Part shown: one piece after another, positions 47,081-58,675 of the stretch
How positions within the stretch are numbered: the stretch's first letter is position 1
How the letters are laid out: every line of letters starts with the position of its first letter
Made by a program: the position numbers and the translations under genes
NCBI GenBank assembly: GCA_000499405.2
Contig: HG738140.1
Span: forward strand, 2,375,024-2,439,023
DNA from: Onchocerca volvulus
Lineage: Eukaryota > Nematoda > Chromadorea > Rhabditida > Onchocercidae
Direction of reading: 5' to 3'
DNA: 64,000 nt
Notes under the pieces: model-generated
Seen by the model: the letters and a program-made list of their open reading frames with translations, nothing else
Database searches by the model: none
Told to the model about the DNA's origin: nothing

Positions 47081-47239
47081 AAATCATGCAGAGAATTACA
47101 AACATTAAATTGGATAAGTGATCTTTTGAAATTGACCGATATTGAAAACGATAATCGGTCGCAAGCGATGCGATTACGAACTGTAAAAAGAGATTGCCGC
47201 AATTGGTTTTGTAATGTTTATCATCAAACAATAAAATGA
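47081..47239 (+). CDS. Candidate terminal exon, 52 codons, unrecognised
   Basis: Behind a CTGGCAG acceptor (ending 47080) the plus strand is open for 52 codons: KSCRELQTLNWISDLLKLTD onwards, through RLRTVKRDCRNWFCNVYHQT, stopping at TGA 47237. It contains charged and aromatic residues and three cysteines and does not look like chance AT-rich translation. No start or upstream exon with fitting phase was confirmed. The minus strand across the same bases is also open (105 codons from 47202, and 82 from 47261), so the coding strand is uncertain. No family is recognised. Confidence 0.25.
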   Translation, partial: KSCRELQTLNWISDLLKLTDIENDNRSQAMRLRTVKRDCRNWFCNVYHQTIK

Positions 47240-49317
47240 GATTGAATTGTTTTTCTACCATTTCAAAAAACTAATATTATCTTTGATCTAATTGCTAGAA
47301 ATAAAATTTTACCAACAAAGAACAATTTTGAAATTTCAAGGTAAACATAAATTTGCGGTAAATTTGTCTTAAAATGGTAAATATATTTAAATTTTCTTTT
47401 TTTTTAAATTTAATTTGCTATATCATTAGAAAATATTTTTTAATAGTTTAACCATAGATGAAATTTTTTTTTTATTTCTTTTGAAAGAAATGGATATTCT
47501 ATAGTTAAGTAATTAAATACCTGAAATTATTTGAAACAAAAAATTAATTAAATGATTAAAGAAGTCGGAGGGAATGAATAATATCCAAACGAATAAATAC
47601 AAAATAATTTAAACAAACTATTTTTTATCATACGGTAGGATAGAATTATAAAGTGTTTAAATATATATTTTTTTCTGTTAGGATTCAAAATTTTTTGAAT
47701 ATTTTAAATTTGATTCATAAAATTCTAATTTTTTTTTTTCTGAAAGAATACTAAATGAATTGCTGAATAGGAATCTAAATTATACATTTCTCGAGAAATC
47801 AAATAAAAAAAAAAAAGCGAATTTAATAATCGAATTTAATTCTTTATATAAATATAAAGTTGCTAAATTAGATTCATAAAATTAATAACTGAATTAGATT
47901 TATAATTCAAATTATTATCAAAACTAAGGTCAAAGTTTGTTTTTTACAAAAATTTGCTATGCTGAGATGAATAATAAAAATAGTAGTGTAAATTATCAAG
48001 TTGAATAGATATCAAACTTTTTTTAAAACAACCACTCGAATCTATTATTTCCATCAATCAATCGATCAATCGATCAATCAATATCCGTAAAAACAATCAT
48101 TCTTGGATTAAATCAAACATCTCAATCCAATTATTACAAATAATCTTAGACGATAGAATGTTGACTGTATTATAATAACATTATTAATTAATGACTGCTT
48201 GTATTTACTATTCTCATCAAGAGATCATACATCAACCTAATTAGTAAATTAATCTAATTAGTAATTAACCAATAATAATAGATAAAGCAGCGTGAACATT
48301 GAATGATCATCATAATCGATATATTCAATCGAAAATATCCCTTAAAGTTTCATAATTTTACGTGTATTTTAAAAACAAACGTAAAATTTTACGTGACATG
48401 TTACGCGTATTTTTTTTTGATTATTGTCAACTTAACTATTCTGATCATCAGTGATTTTATCATTAGATGACTTTTCTGATAACTAGAGATTTATCACTAA
48501 ATTTTCGATAATTAATGATTTATCATAGATATGATTTGATCATTAAAATCGAAAATAAAACTGATAATAGATAAGGCAACGTGACATTGAATGATCATTT
48601 CCGTGAATGTATTCAGTCGTAAATAAAAAAAAGAAGTTTACGTAACTTTTCCCTTAAAGTATTATTTTAAACGTTACGTGTATTTCAACACGTGTATCAT
48701 TACGTGTATCATTTTTTATGTATTTCTTTCGCTGCGTATATTTTAAAAGTAAATTTTTCTGATTATTGTCAAATTTGTGTCACTTTTAATTGTCTGATAA
48801 TTAATGATTTATCATTAGACAATTCTTCTGATAATTGATTGACAATTTATCATTATTAGATTTTTGATTAAATAGTGATTTATCATGAATATATGATTGA
48901 TTATTAAGATCGAAAAATTACGAAATTGAAAATTATCGAAAATGGATATGCGGAAATGCACGAATTATCCTTTTTTTTCTTTTTTTTTGAAATAATTTAA
49001 TTTTGACAAGATTATAATAGTATTTCAACGATCGGGCTAATGATTGTCTTAGATGAATTTTCAACCTTTCTTATTTGCAAGAATTACCGCAATTTTTAAA
49101 ATCGATGAAAATAAAAATGAAGGAAATACAACAGCTGCAATTTGAAATCGATTAGATATTTCTTCCTTTTTATAATCCATCGGTTAGAAAAAAAAAAAAA
49201 AAAAAAAAGGAAGGATGACAAATTTTGATCTTTGATAGATATTTTTTGTTTTAACACTTTTAGGGATTTTATTATATTGTAGTGATATTTTTTTTTTTTT
49301 TTTTGAAAAATTTTTTA

Positions 49318-49361
<44 letters not shown>

Positions 49362-50685
49362 TTTGGCTAGATTGTCGAATTCATGAAATTAAAAATTGGT
49401 CAGAAATCAACGAAAATTTTTTCGACAAAGAAGAATTCTGCTTAATTATGATAATTAATTAGAATGAGTCGATTTGCTTTTTCGTAAACAATAAAAAATA
49501 CAATTTTCCTAAAATATTTTTCTTGAAAATTTTCTAAATCTTAAATTTATCAAAATTAATTTTACGAAATATAAATTTTTCATTTTTACTTAATTAAATC
49601 TAGAATTTATGCGATTTTGACAAAAGAAATTTAAAATTTCAAGATGAAAATAAAATTTTTTAAGAAAAACAAAAATTTTTTTTGTCAATGAAATAATTCT
49701 TCGAGCAATCATTTTTGCATTGATCATATTCCAACAAATTGCAAATTTCAATTAATATAAGAATGATTTTTTATTTTTTGTTTTTTGTAGTGTCAAAAGT
49801 AATGTTAATATGTTATTAAAGTTTTGAACAAACTAATACGAAAAGAGAAGTTACGTGATCAGATGATCAGATAGATGATTGATTAGATGATTGATCAGAT
49901 AACTGATTGATCAGATAACCGATAAGAAGTGTGATTGTTATTGTAAGGACAAAGTTTTGTGATAAAAAAATGATTTATCAGAGAGATTGTGCTAAACGAA
50001 CATCGCAAATTTTTATCTCCTGCTGTGCTAATAAACTGCTAGAAAAGTTGCTACTGATCGTATCATCAAATAAAAAAAAAAGAAAAATTCGGTAAAATCA
50101 AAAGAACGACCAAGCAAAAAGTTTTAACGACCCAATCAGGAAAGCATTAAAAATTGGAACGAACAAATTTTTTTTCGCATTCTTTTTTGAGGGATTATTT
50201 TGTTTCATTTTCATTAGTTTGAAATGACAATTTTCAAATAATTTTTCAATTTATTTGAAAATTTAAAGAAAACTAAATTTTCATGTTTGTTTTATTTTGC
50301 TAAGCTGTTGTTTTGAAAATTAAAAATCAGCCAAGTATATTATGAAATTAAATAATTAATTTTATACCATAAATAGATAATTATTTACAATTTTTAGCTA
50401 TATAAAGGATAGTTTAAATTAATTTCCAGTTTTATTTTGGAAGTTAAAGAAAAATAGGATTGGCTGTTTGTTTATTTTGAAAATATGATTGCTAAGTTGT
50501 TTATTTGAAAATCAAAAATTAGCCAAGTGTTATGGAATCAACTTGGCTTGATGGAATTTGGCTTTGTATTGATTTTAGTCCATAAATAGACATTTATTGA
50601 CAATCTTTGGCTCCATGGAAATTGCTATCTGGCAAAATAAATAAACTTACTTCATTGATTTAAGTTAAAAAAAATATTTATTTCT
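47240..50685. other. AT-rich intergenic region
   Basis: No gene is supported. It includes an A-run near 49190-49208, a T-run of about 39 (49322-49360) and the duplication at 48273-48850. Confidence 0.55.
48273..48850. repeat. About 285-bp tandem duplication
   Basis: AATAGATAAAGCAGCGTGAA then CATTGAATGATCATC near 48278 recurs as AATAGATAAGGCAACGTGAC then ATTGAATGATCATTT near 48567. In both, ATTCA(A/G)TCG, an ACGTG-rich stretch, GATTATTGTCAA and repeated GATTTATCAT elements follow in the same order. Confidence 0.7.
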
Positions 50686-51000
50686 TATATGCTTCGACTA
50701 TATGATAGTTAATATTTGATACTGTTAGAATTAAATTTAGTAATTGATAACTTCGTCTAGACAAAATAAGAATTGAAATTAAATTTAATATTGATAGATT
50801 GAGTTGGACAAAATAAGGATTGAAATTGGATTCAGTCCTGATTAAATGATAACATTTCTTATCTGATGAAATGAGCAATAATTAATCAGTCAGATTGATG
50901 CCACTTGATAAAGGTATAAATTAAATTTAGTATTGATAAATTTCGTTAGACAAAACAGGAATTGAATTTAAATTTAATATTGATAGAATTCGGCGGTAAT
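50686..51000. repeat. Degenerate 50-60-bp repeat (GACAAAATAAGGATTGAAATT)
   Basis: GACAAAATAAGAATTGAAATT, GGACAAAATAAGGATTGAAA and GACAAAACAGGAATTGAA recur with ATTAAATTTA.TATTGATA between them. About four diverged copies. Confidence 0.65.
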
Positions 51001-51125
51001 TAATAAATAAATGATAAAATGAAAATTTGCATTTATCTGAATACTTCAATATCTAGAATTATTTATTTGTTCATCCACTTTTTGGGTATCAACAATATGC
51101 AAAATTTTATCAGTCAAAACTTTTA

Positions 51126-51450
51126 GAATTTTTATCAGTGCCAAATTATTTTCAAAGTTCAAAGTTCAATCGCAAACATAAATGCTAATTTATTCATACG
51201 GGATCTAAATACTGTTACTATTTATTGTTTTTAGAACTTCCATCATTGCTAAATTATTCACCATCAAAATAAAGTTCAAAGTTCAATCGTAAACATAAAT
51301 GCTGATTTATTCATACCGGATATAAATACTAATATTATCAACTATTATTTGTTGTTTTTAGAATTTTTATCAGTGTCAAATTATTTTCAAAGTTCAAAGT
51401 TCAATCGTAAACACAAATGCTAATTTATTCATACCGGATCTAAATACTTA
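51126..51450. repeat. About 105-130-bp tandem repeat, 3 copies
   Basis: Each copy runs GAA(T/C)TT..ATCA, CAAATTATT, AAAGTTCAAAGTTCAATCG and AAACA.AAATGCT, then ATTTATTCATAC with CGGAT.TAAATACT. Copies start near 51126, 51234 and 51361; spacing varies because of short indels in the ACTATTA stretch. Confidence 0.85.
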
Positions 51451-51610
51451 CTACTACTACTACTTCTGCTGTCTGTTGTTTTTATACTAATTTACGGATT
51501 ACTTAGTAAGAGAAAATTGACAAACTATCATTACTTGTTAATCCGTAAATTAACAGGTTTGTAACTCGTAATCATCAAGTGTACACTTTTGATAATAACC
51601 CCAAGAATAA

Positions 51611-51623
51611 AGGTTAGAGGTCA
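51611..51623 (+). promoter_or_regulatory. DR1-like nuclear-receptor site
   Basis: AGGTTA-G-AGGTCA: one perfect and one variant half-site at spacing 1. It lies 215 bp upstream of the AGGTTAA array. Confidence 0.25.
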
Positions 51624-51836
51624 TATAATTATTATACTTTTCAAGCAAAACACAACTTGTCACATCTTTGTCAACCCTTATCAACAAATTATTTGTTCCA
51701 AATATCCAAAATTTATCCCTAAAGAATTGAAAGAAACAAAAAAAAAAAAAATCAACGAACTATTGACCGTGAAATTTTCAATCAATAGCAACAAAAGCTA
51801 CAATAGAAAAGTTGCTAAAAGCAAAAAAGGTCTTTG

Positions 51837-51861
51837 AGGTTAAAGGTTAAAGGTTAAAGGT
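51837..51861 (+). repeat. 7-bp AGGTTAA array (tandem DR1-like half-sites)
   Basis: AGGTTAA repeated three times and then AGGTT. With a 7-bp period each neighbouring pair of AGGTTA half-sites has spacing 1, so the array presents overlapping DR1-like elements. Confidence 0.6.
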
Positions 51862-52329
51862 TTTGTCATTGTCAATAATATAGGCAAAACAAAAAGATAT
51901 CACTTGATCGCTTTTTCTCCACTACTATGATCACGGGAAATTATTTTGTTTCTTTTTTTTGCTTTTTTTTTTTAAGTTATAAAAATCAAATTCGAAAAGA
52001 TTTAAAAAAAAGAAATGTTTCCTGAGCATACATGTTTTTTAAATTTCAAATTTATAAGAAACAAAAAAGAAACTCATCTCTCTATACTACAATCGACGGA
52101 AGTTGCCTTTTTTTTTAACTTTTGGGTCTCTAAAATTAAAAAAAAATTATGCCAGTTTTTCAAAATAAAAAAAGAATTGTCGGCCTTCTAGAATTTAAAA
52201 CATCTGGCTTGAAATTAACTAATTCAGAAACTAAAAAAAAAAAGCTTCAATTAGGAAGTATGGCTCATTTTATTCAAATTAATCTATTTTATGCGATTAT
52301 TTTGACTTTTTAACTCAGTTATATTATGA

Positions 52330-52810
52330 AAATTCTAAAAATTGATCGATTAATTTGAAAAAATTGATTTCGCAAATTGATGGTAATGCTAATTAAGAAG
52401 TTGAAAAAAAAACTTGACGATTTTACTATTTAAAAAATTGAAAAAAATTTCAATTCGAAAGTATAATTCATTATTGTGCAATTGTTTTTGATTTTTTGAA
52501 TTTCTTAGTTTAAACATGTCTGAAAAATTTTTTAAAAGATTGATATGTTAATTTGAATAAATCGATCTTTTTTTTTCGAATTAATGACTAAAAATTGTTA
52601 TGTTAATTTGAATAAATTAATTTTTTTTTACAAATTAATGATTAAAAATCGATATGCTAATTTGAGTAAATTGATTTTTATGAAAAATTAATAATTAAAA
52701 ATTGATATGCTAAATTGAATAAATTGATTTTATTTTTCTTTTTTTTTGGATTAATGACTAAATTGTTATGTTAATTTGAATAAATCGATTTTTACGGAAT
52801 TAATAATGAT
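52330..52810. repeat. 50-65-bp tandem repeat, about 5 copies
   Basis: The core GATATGCTAATTTGAATAAA followed by TTGATTTTT, then (C/A)GAATTAATGACTAAAAATT. Clear copies begin near 52542, 52596, 52648, 52706 and 52767; an older, more diverged copy lies near 52343. Variation is mostly in T-run length. Confidence 0.85.
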
Positions 52811-53245
52811 GTATCCAAGTGCAAATACAACTGGTACCACCAGTTGATTGAAATTGACGAAGATTTTCAAATCAGTAGTAGCGGTAGCATTCGATCCGTT
52901 AGGTTGACAAATACAAGGACATATAGATGATGAATGTATTTGTCCTCTATTTGATTGTCACATTCGATCGGGGACAATTGATTGATTGATTAAAGTGGTA
53001 CCATGAAAATCTAAGAAATAGTATCCATCCATCCACCTTGTCTTCATTAACTAAGCATCAAATATTTTGCACTTCTTTTTAACCGAACCGCATTAATTAT
53101 GGCCTTTGAAATATGCATATTATTATTGTTGTTGTTATTGTTGGTATCGATTCATGATATTTTCATCATTTCCGAGATACTAAACAATCGATTGTTTATT
53201 ACTAATTTCATCATCAATAAATTGAGTCCAATAATTTCCTTTTTT

Positions 53246-53990
53246 CCGGAAAGGTAAAAAAAAAATGCAAATTTTGAATCTCAAAGGGATGTTGATTTAT
53301 TAATTTATTAAATGAGAATCACATTGTAGTACAGAATTCAGTTCAAGAAATCCAATGTAATACAGAATCCAATTTTAGAATGAATCCAATGCAGTACAGG
53401 ATTCAATTTAAGAAATCCATTGCAATATAGAATCCAATTCAAGAAATCTATTGCAGTACAGAATCTAATTTAAGAAATCTATTGCAATAGAGAATCCAAT
53501 TCAAGAAATCTAATTCAGTACAGAATCCAATTCAACAAATCTATTGCAGTACAGAATCCAATTCAAGAAATCCAATGCAATACAGAATCTAATTTAAGAA
53601 TCCAATTTTAGAATGAATCCAATGCAGTATGGAATCCACATTATTATTCCAATAAGTTTAATAATATTCGACAAGTAACTGAATGCAATAGTTTCATTTT
53701 CCGGAAAAAAAAACAAAATGTAAATTTCGAATCTAAGAACGGGTCTAATGATTTTATTAATTTTTATAAAGTATTGATTTTTTATTATTATTGATTTCAT
53801 GCCAAAACTGAAATTCAATAATTTTGCTTACGAGAAAAAAAAAAAACAAAATGTAAATTTCGAATTTCAGAGAAAGAGTTGATTTCTTAATTTATATAAT
53901 TAAGAGTAGCTTCAAATTTAATACAGATTATCCACATTATCCAAAAAGTTTACCAATTTTCGACAAATATGAGTAAAATTTAACTACTCG
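53246..53990. repeat. Nested repeat: 31-bp minisatellite inside a larger duplicated unit
   Basis: 53325-53640 is about ten copies of a 31-bp unit (ACAGAATCCAATTCAAGAAA then TCTATTGCAGT). A flanking module occurs three times in the same orientation: GGAAAGGTAAAAAAAAAATG at 53250, GGAAAAAAAAACAAAATGTA at 53702 and GAGAAAAAAAAAAAACAAAA at 53832. Each is followed by a .AATTT(T/C)GAAT.T stretch and TTGAT.T.TTAATTTAT. A CCACATTAT...TTCGACAA block precedes the last two. Confidence 0.8.
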
Positions 53991-56677
53991 ATGAGAAATT
54001 AATTATTCGGATAAGTATATAAAGTATAAGTATAATTGAGTATGTAACGTCTTATAAGTATCGAATAATTATTGTCATTTTTCCTTTTTTTTAAAATATT
54101 GATTGGAAAAATTAAATAGGACTTATCATTTTTTCATTTATTTATATTATACCGAGAGATATTTGAAGATATAAACATTGATTCTGATGAAAATAAATGA
54201 TTCGTACAAATTGCAACCAATTGATTTATTAATTTCAAATTTTAGCAATAATTTAAAAATTAGCTTTTTTATTCTGCACGAAAAATATTATTTTTGAAAC
54301 AGAAATTTAAAGTATCGAATATTTTAATCAAGCGATGAAATAAATGATGCCAATTAAGAGGTACATCGATAATTCTCAAAAATTTTAATTCAGAAAATTT
54401 CCCATAAATAAAAATTTTTCCCTTGCAATCCTTAAATTCATTTTTAATTTCATTTTAATAGCAAAATCATTGCTATCTTTGGCTATTCAAATATCCAACT
54501 CTTCATTAGTTATTAATTAATTTCAAATAATCTTTTAATAATTCTTTAATTTTTAAACCAATTCTGGCGCATAAAAATTTTACGATTTTTTATTGCCCAG
54601 AACTTAATAACTCTCAGAACTGAATGATTGTCGCAATTGCAAATAATTAGTTAATTAGTCTAATTAGTTTTAAAAAGTATTGCAAGTTCTTCTCTAGTAT
54701 AAAATAGTATTCTGAAGTACATCGACTCTCAGAATCCTTGGCATTTCTTCGAATTGTTCAGTATGCTTCCTCAGATTATGATATCATATTAAAACGCTTT
54801 ACAATATTTCCTAGGATTCTGAAGCTAAAAAAAAAAGCGAAAATTCTAAAGTTTAGAAAATTCAGATTCATTAATGTGATATTTTATAAACAAAAAATAA
54901 AGTCTTTTATTAAAGATTTTATCATTTATACACAAATATTTTCTTGAAATACAAATTTATTTATTAAACAATCATAAGACAATCTTGAAAGTTATCAAAT
55001 TGTCAAAGAAAGTTGTCAGCTTATCAAGTTGCCAGAAGATATGATGCTTAATTTTAATTCTCATAAGTTATGTCAACTTTGTAAATGAAGAAATATAAAT
55101 TATAAAATTTCATTATTTCATTATTTCAAGTATGAAATTTCATTATTTCAATTATAGAAGTTTATTATTTCAACTGAACAACTTTGTTAATTTCAAAAAT
55201 CGAATTTTTAATATTAATTCAAACGCGATTGTATAATTTATGAAAATATTCAAATTCGTATTTGTGATATCTTTTTAAAAATATTCTTTTGATGTAAATA
55301 TAAGAAAGAAATTAATATTCAATAAAAAAAAAATTTCCTTTATGATACTAAAGATTTGCAGTAGCACGTGAATATTCGTTAAATGTCGCAAAATGCTGAT
55401 AATATTTTCGTAAAATATTGATTACAAATTTTTTTTAAATAATGAATATTGTAACAAATTTAGGTTTCTGAAGCAACATAAGTTATTATCGTATATGAGA
55501 ATACAATTAAGTATTTTGAAAATATTAGTTGAAATTACCAGTTTTTTTTTTTTTTTTTTTTAATTACAAATTATCAATTTTTTTGAAATTATCAGTTTTT
55601 TCTTGAATTACACTTTGCGCCCATCATTTCATTCGTTGATAATCTTCGATAATTTAATTACTTTGACTGCTAAAAGAAAAAAAAATCTAATATTGAAAGA
55701 CAGTACAAAAATCGAAAATAATATTCATACACTCAAAACATTTTTCTTTTTTTCTTAAAAAAAAAAAAATTAAATGGAAATTGAAACAAATATCATTTTA
55801 AATTTGATTAAAATGTAAAAAAGTTGTTTTTTTTAATCTTCTTGAATTGTATAGTTTATTAATTAGTCTGAGCTATAACATTTTACTAATTAAGTTCGAA
55901 GCATTTTTTAGAATGATTTATACTCATTAGCAGTAATTTGCTTTTCAATCTACATAATGGAAAATATTTAAACTAATTTCTTCTTGCGATTTTTTTTCAA
56001 AAAACTTGCGATCACAACCTGATCATGCTTAATTTTTCGTCTATTTATTTTTATCTTGAATGTAAATAATTGCGATTGCAATTAATTAGTAATCGGTGTA
56101 ATTAGTCATTCCTTGTCTTTCTTAATTGTTAAATTTAATTTTTTGAAAAATGAGAGAAAAAAAGAAGCATTATTTTATTTCAAATTTTAGCAAACGAATA
56201 TTTCAACAAAAATAATGGAAATTTAGCTATTTCTTGAAAGTTTAAGATTTTCAATTCCGGAAATCTCTCCAAAAAATAAAAAAAAAAACTTTGTTTCTTC
56301 GAAAAAAATTTTTTCATTGATATGTCACCTAACAAGATTCAAGCTGCTTTTAATCAGGATACTTGATCGATTTTTTAAAAATACTAGTAAAACTTACAAA
56401 AACTTTAATGCGTCACGATTTCTCGATCCAAATGCTAAATCCATAAAATATTTAGATTTAATTATTTGATTTGAAGTAAAAAAATAAAAAAAAAACAATA
56501 AATTATAAAACTAAAGAACGGAATTCATGAAAATTTCAGAATAATCATAAAATATCCCGACAAAACTTATCGCTAATCAATAAAATCGATAAATTCAGAA
56601 AAGACATTCATGAAAATTCTAAAATAATCATGAATATCTCAAAGAAACCTATAAACTAATGAATAAAATCTATAAAT
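53991..56677. other. AT-rich intergenic region
   Basis: No gene is supported. It holds T-runs (for example 55542-55560) and chance K/I/F-rich ORFs such as 54738-54947. Confidence 0.55.
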
Positions 56678-57061
56678 TCACCATATTCCACAGTTTTTCA
56701 AAAATTTTCGAAACTCTTTTTTTTCCATTTGAAATTTTTCTTGAAAAAAAAAGAGCAAAATAATAGAAGTAAATTTCAAAATCATTATTATCTTGCCTGG
56801 AGAATTTGATTCGAATTGTTCGTCCAGATTCAGATTAATTTCATTCGTTAAACTATCTTTCTCGACTTTTTCAAATTCATGTTTATCATCTTCAGATTTG
56901 TCTTCATCTTCAGAATCTTGTCCATCTGATTCTTCCTCCTGTCCATCAGATTCTTCTATGTGTTCATGTCCATCTGATTCTTCAAACAATACTTTCTTCC
57001 CTTCATTCTGCTTAATTTGTACTGAGGCAACAATCAGCAATACAGTAATGAATATCCACAT
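56678..57061 (-). CDS. Small secreted, highly acidic protein with EESDG repeats
   Basis: The minus frame from ATG 57061 starts MWIFITVLLIVASVQIKQNEG, a clear signal peptide. The mature part is dominated by D/E: three imperfect repeats (EESDGHEHI, EESDGQE, EESDGQD), then SEDEDKSEDDKHEFEKVEKD. 127 codons run to the stop. A 57-bp segment (56740-56796) could be a GC-AG intron (CCAG|GCAAGA ... TTTCAAG). It is a multiple of three and encodes an unlikely KIIMILKFTSIILLFFF stretch, so removal would leave about 108 residues ending KNCGIW. A TATA-like TATATAAA lies about 110 bp upstream. The signal peptide plus acidic domain recalls the layout of filarial abundant larval transcript proteins, but their cysteine domain is absent here; function unknown. 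Confidence 0.6.
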   Translation of the reverse strand: MWIFITVLLIVASVQIKQNEGKKVLFEESDGHEHIEESDGQEEESDGQDSEDEDKSEDDKHEFEKVEKDSLTNEINLNLDEQFESNSPGKIIMILKFTSIILLFFFQEKFQMEKKEFRKFLKNCGIW

Positions 57062-57164
57062 CAGGACAAAAATTTTCCCTTTAATCGTAAATTCATGATT
57101 CGTTTAAATTTTTAATTCATGAATTCTTAACCACTCGGAATAGACAGTAATTCGATGGAAATTT

Positions 57165-57178
57165 AAATTTATATAAAA
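57165..57178 (-). promoter_or_regulatory. TATA-like element upstream of the acidic secreted gene
   Basis: The minus strand reads TTTTTTATATAAATTT about 105-115 bp before the ATG at 57061. Such motifs are frequent by chance in AT-rich DNA, so support comes mainly from the spacing. Confidence 0.3.
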
Positions 57179-58549
57179 AAAAATGTTGAAAAACTATTTT
57201 TCTTCTTTGAATTATTTTTCTAATGTTAGGAAAAAAAGAATTAGTCATTTTAAAAATTTTGAAATTGAAATTCCATAAATTTCAATCCCAAAAATTTGAA
57301 ATTATCAAATTGAAATGTACAATTTTATTCAAAGAACATTTCAAAAATGATGGATTCTTAAATGTAAGATTCATAAATAGTGTTTTAGGAAACAAAAAAA
57401 TCCGGAAAAAATTTCCTTCAATAACACTCAAAAATACTAAAAACGATATGTATTCAATAATTTTATGATTAAAATTTTTCGATTAAAATTTTCTGATTAA
57501 AATTTTTCGTAAAAATGCGCCTTTAAGAATGACTTTTTAACAACATCAAACCAATCAAATTTTTTCCCCTATACTTTTAAATTTTTTTAAATTCAATTTT
57601 TAAGTTAGTAAAAAGTGAAGAAATCTTTGCTATTTTTTGTTTAAGAAAGCTTGAAGAAGAATGATTTAGCATAATTGCATTTCAAGATTTCAATTAAAAT
57701 TGAAGAAATGTAAATTGAAAAATGATTTAAAAGAATGATAAATAAGTTGTTTCAGGCGGGAAAAAAATCAAAATTTCGATTTGCATAAAAAAAATAAATT
57801 TTTAAGCAATTTTCTATTCAAATTTGAGTTTTTATACATACAATGAATTGTAAACTTACATTTTAAAGTAATGAAAGTAATAGAAATATGCTACTAGATT
57901 TTATCTCTTTCTCAGATAAAGAAATTTGAATTGAAAAACTTTATTTAGGAATATCAAATATTAATTGAAACAAGTTTAGAGCAAAGTTTAAAATGAAAGA
58001 AAAGAGAGATAAGTTTTAATTTTCTTCTAAAAATGCTTTAGTTATTATAATTAAAAGTAATTAGAAGCAAACTTAATGAGAGTTTTTTTTCTGTTTTTAA
58101 GACATCCAAGTTTTATTTCTTTCGCAGATAAAGGAATTCTAAAAAAATTTTATTTAGGAAAATTAAACATAACTGGAACAAATTAATTTAAATGAAATCA
58201 GTGATAATTCGCGGATTGATTGTGATTGAATTGATAAAAGATAATGTAGTTTGATAAGTTTATTCAAGACGAAAGTTTTCAAGCTAGGAAAGGGAAAATG
58301 ATAAGCAATTTTAACTGTGAATTTAGGATTGATTATCTTTCTACTTTATTTGATAAACTGATAAATAATAAACAAGAGGGTAAATAATTTATATTAAATT
58401 ACTTTTCAGCTAAAGTGATAACAGAAATAAGCTATATGTTATATAAATGAATAGCAATGATAATTTCAACAAAAATAAACTTTGTTGAAAAACTATTTAA
58501 TTCAAAATTAGAATTTAAAAAAGCTTTGAGGTTTGAATCGGTCAAATTA

Positions 58550-58675
58550 AACTTGAGCTTTTTTTTCTTCTTTTCAGGACATGTGGTACCATGAATCTCA
58601 AAATAGTTAAATTTGAGTTTTTTTTTTTCTACTTTTCAGGACATTTAGTACCATAAATCTCAAAATAGATGGTAC
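58550..58675. repeat. About 62-bp tandem duplication
   Basis: GAG(C)TTTTTTTTCT...CTTTTCAGGACAT, GTGGTACCATGAATCTC and AAAATAG are repeated as CTTTTCAGGACAT, TTAGTACCATAAATCTC and AAAATAG. Confidence 0.85.
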
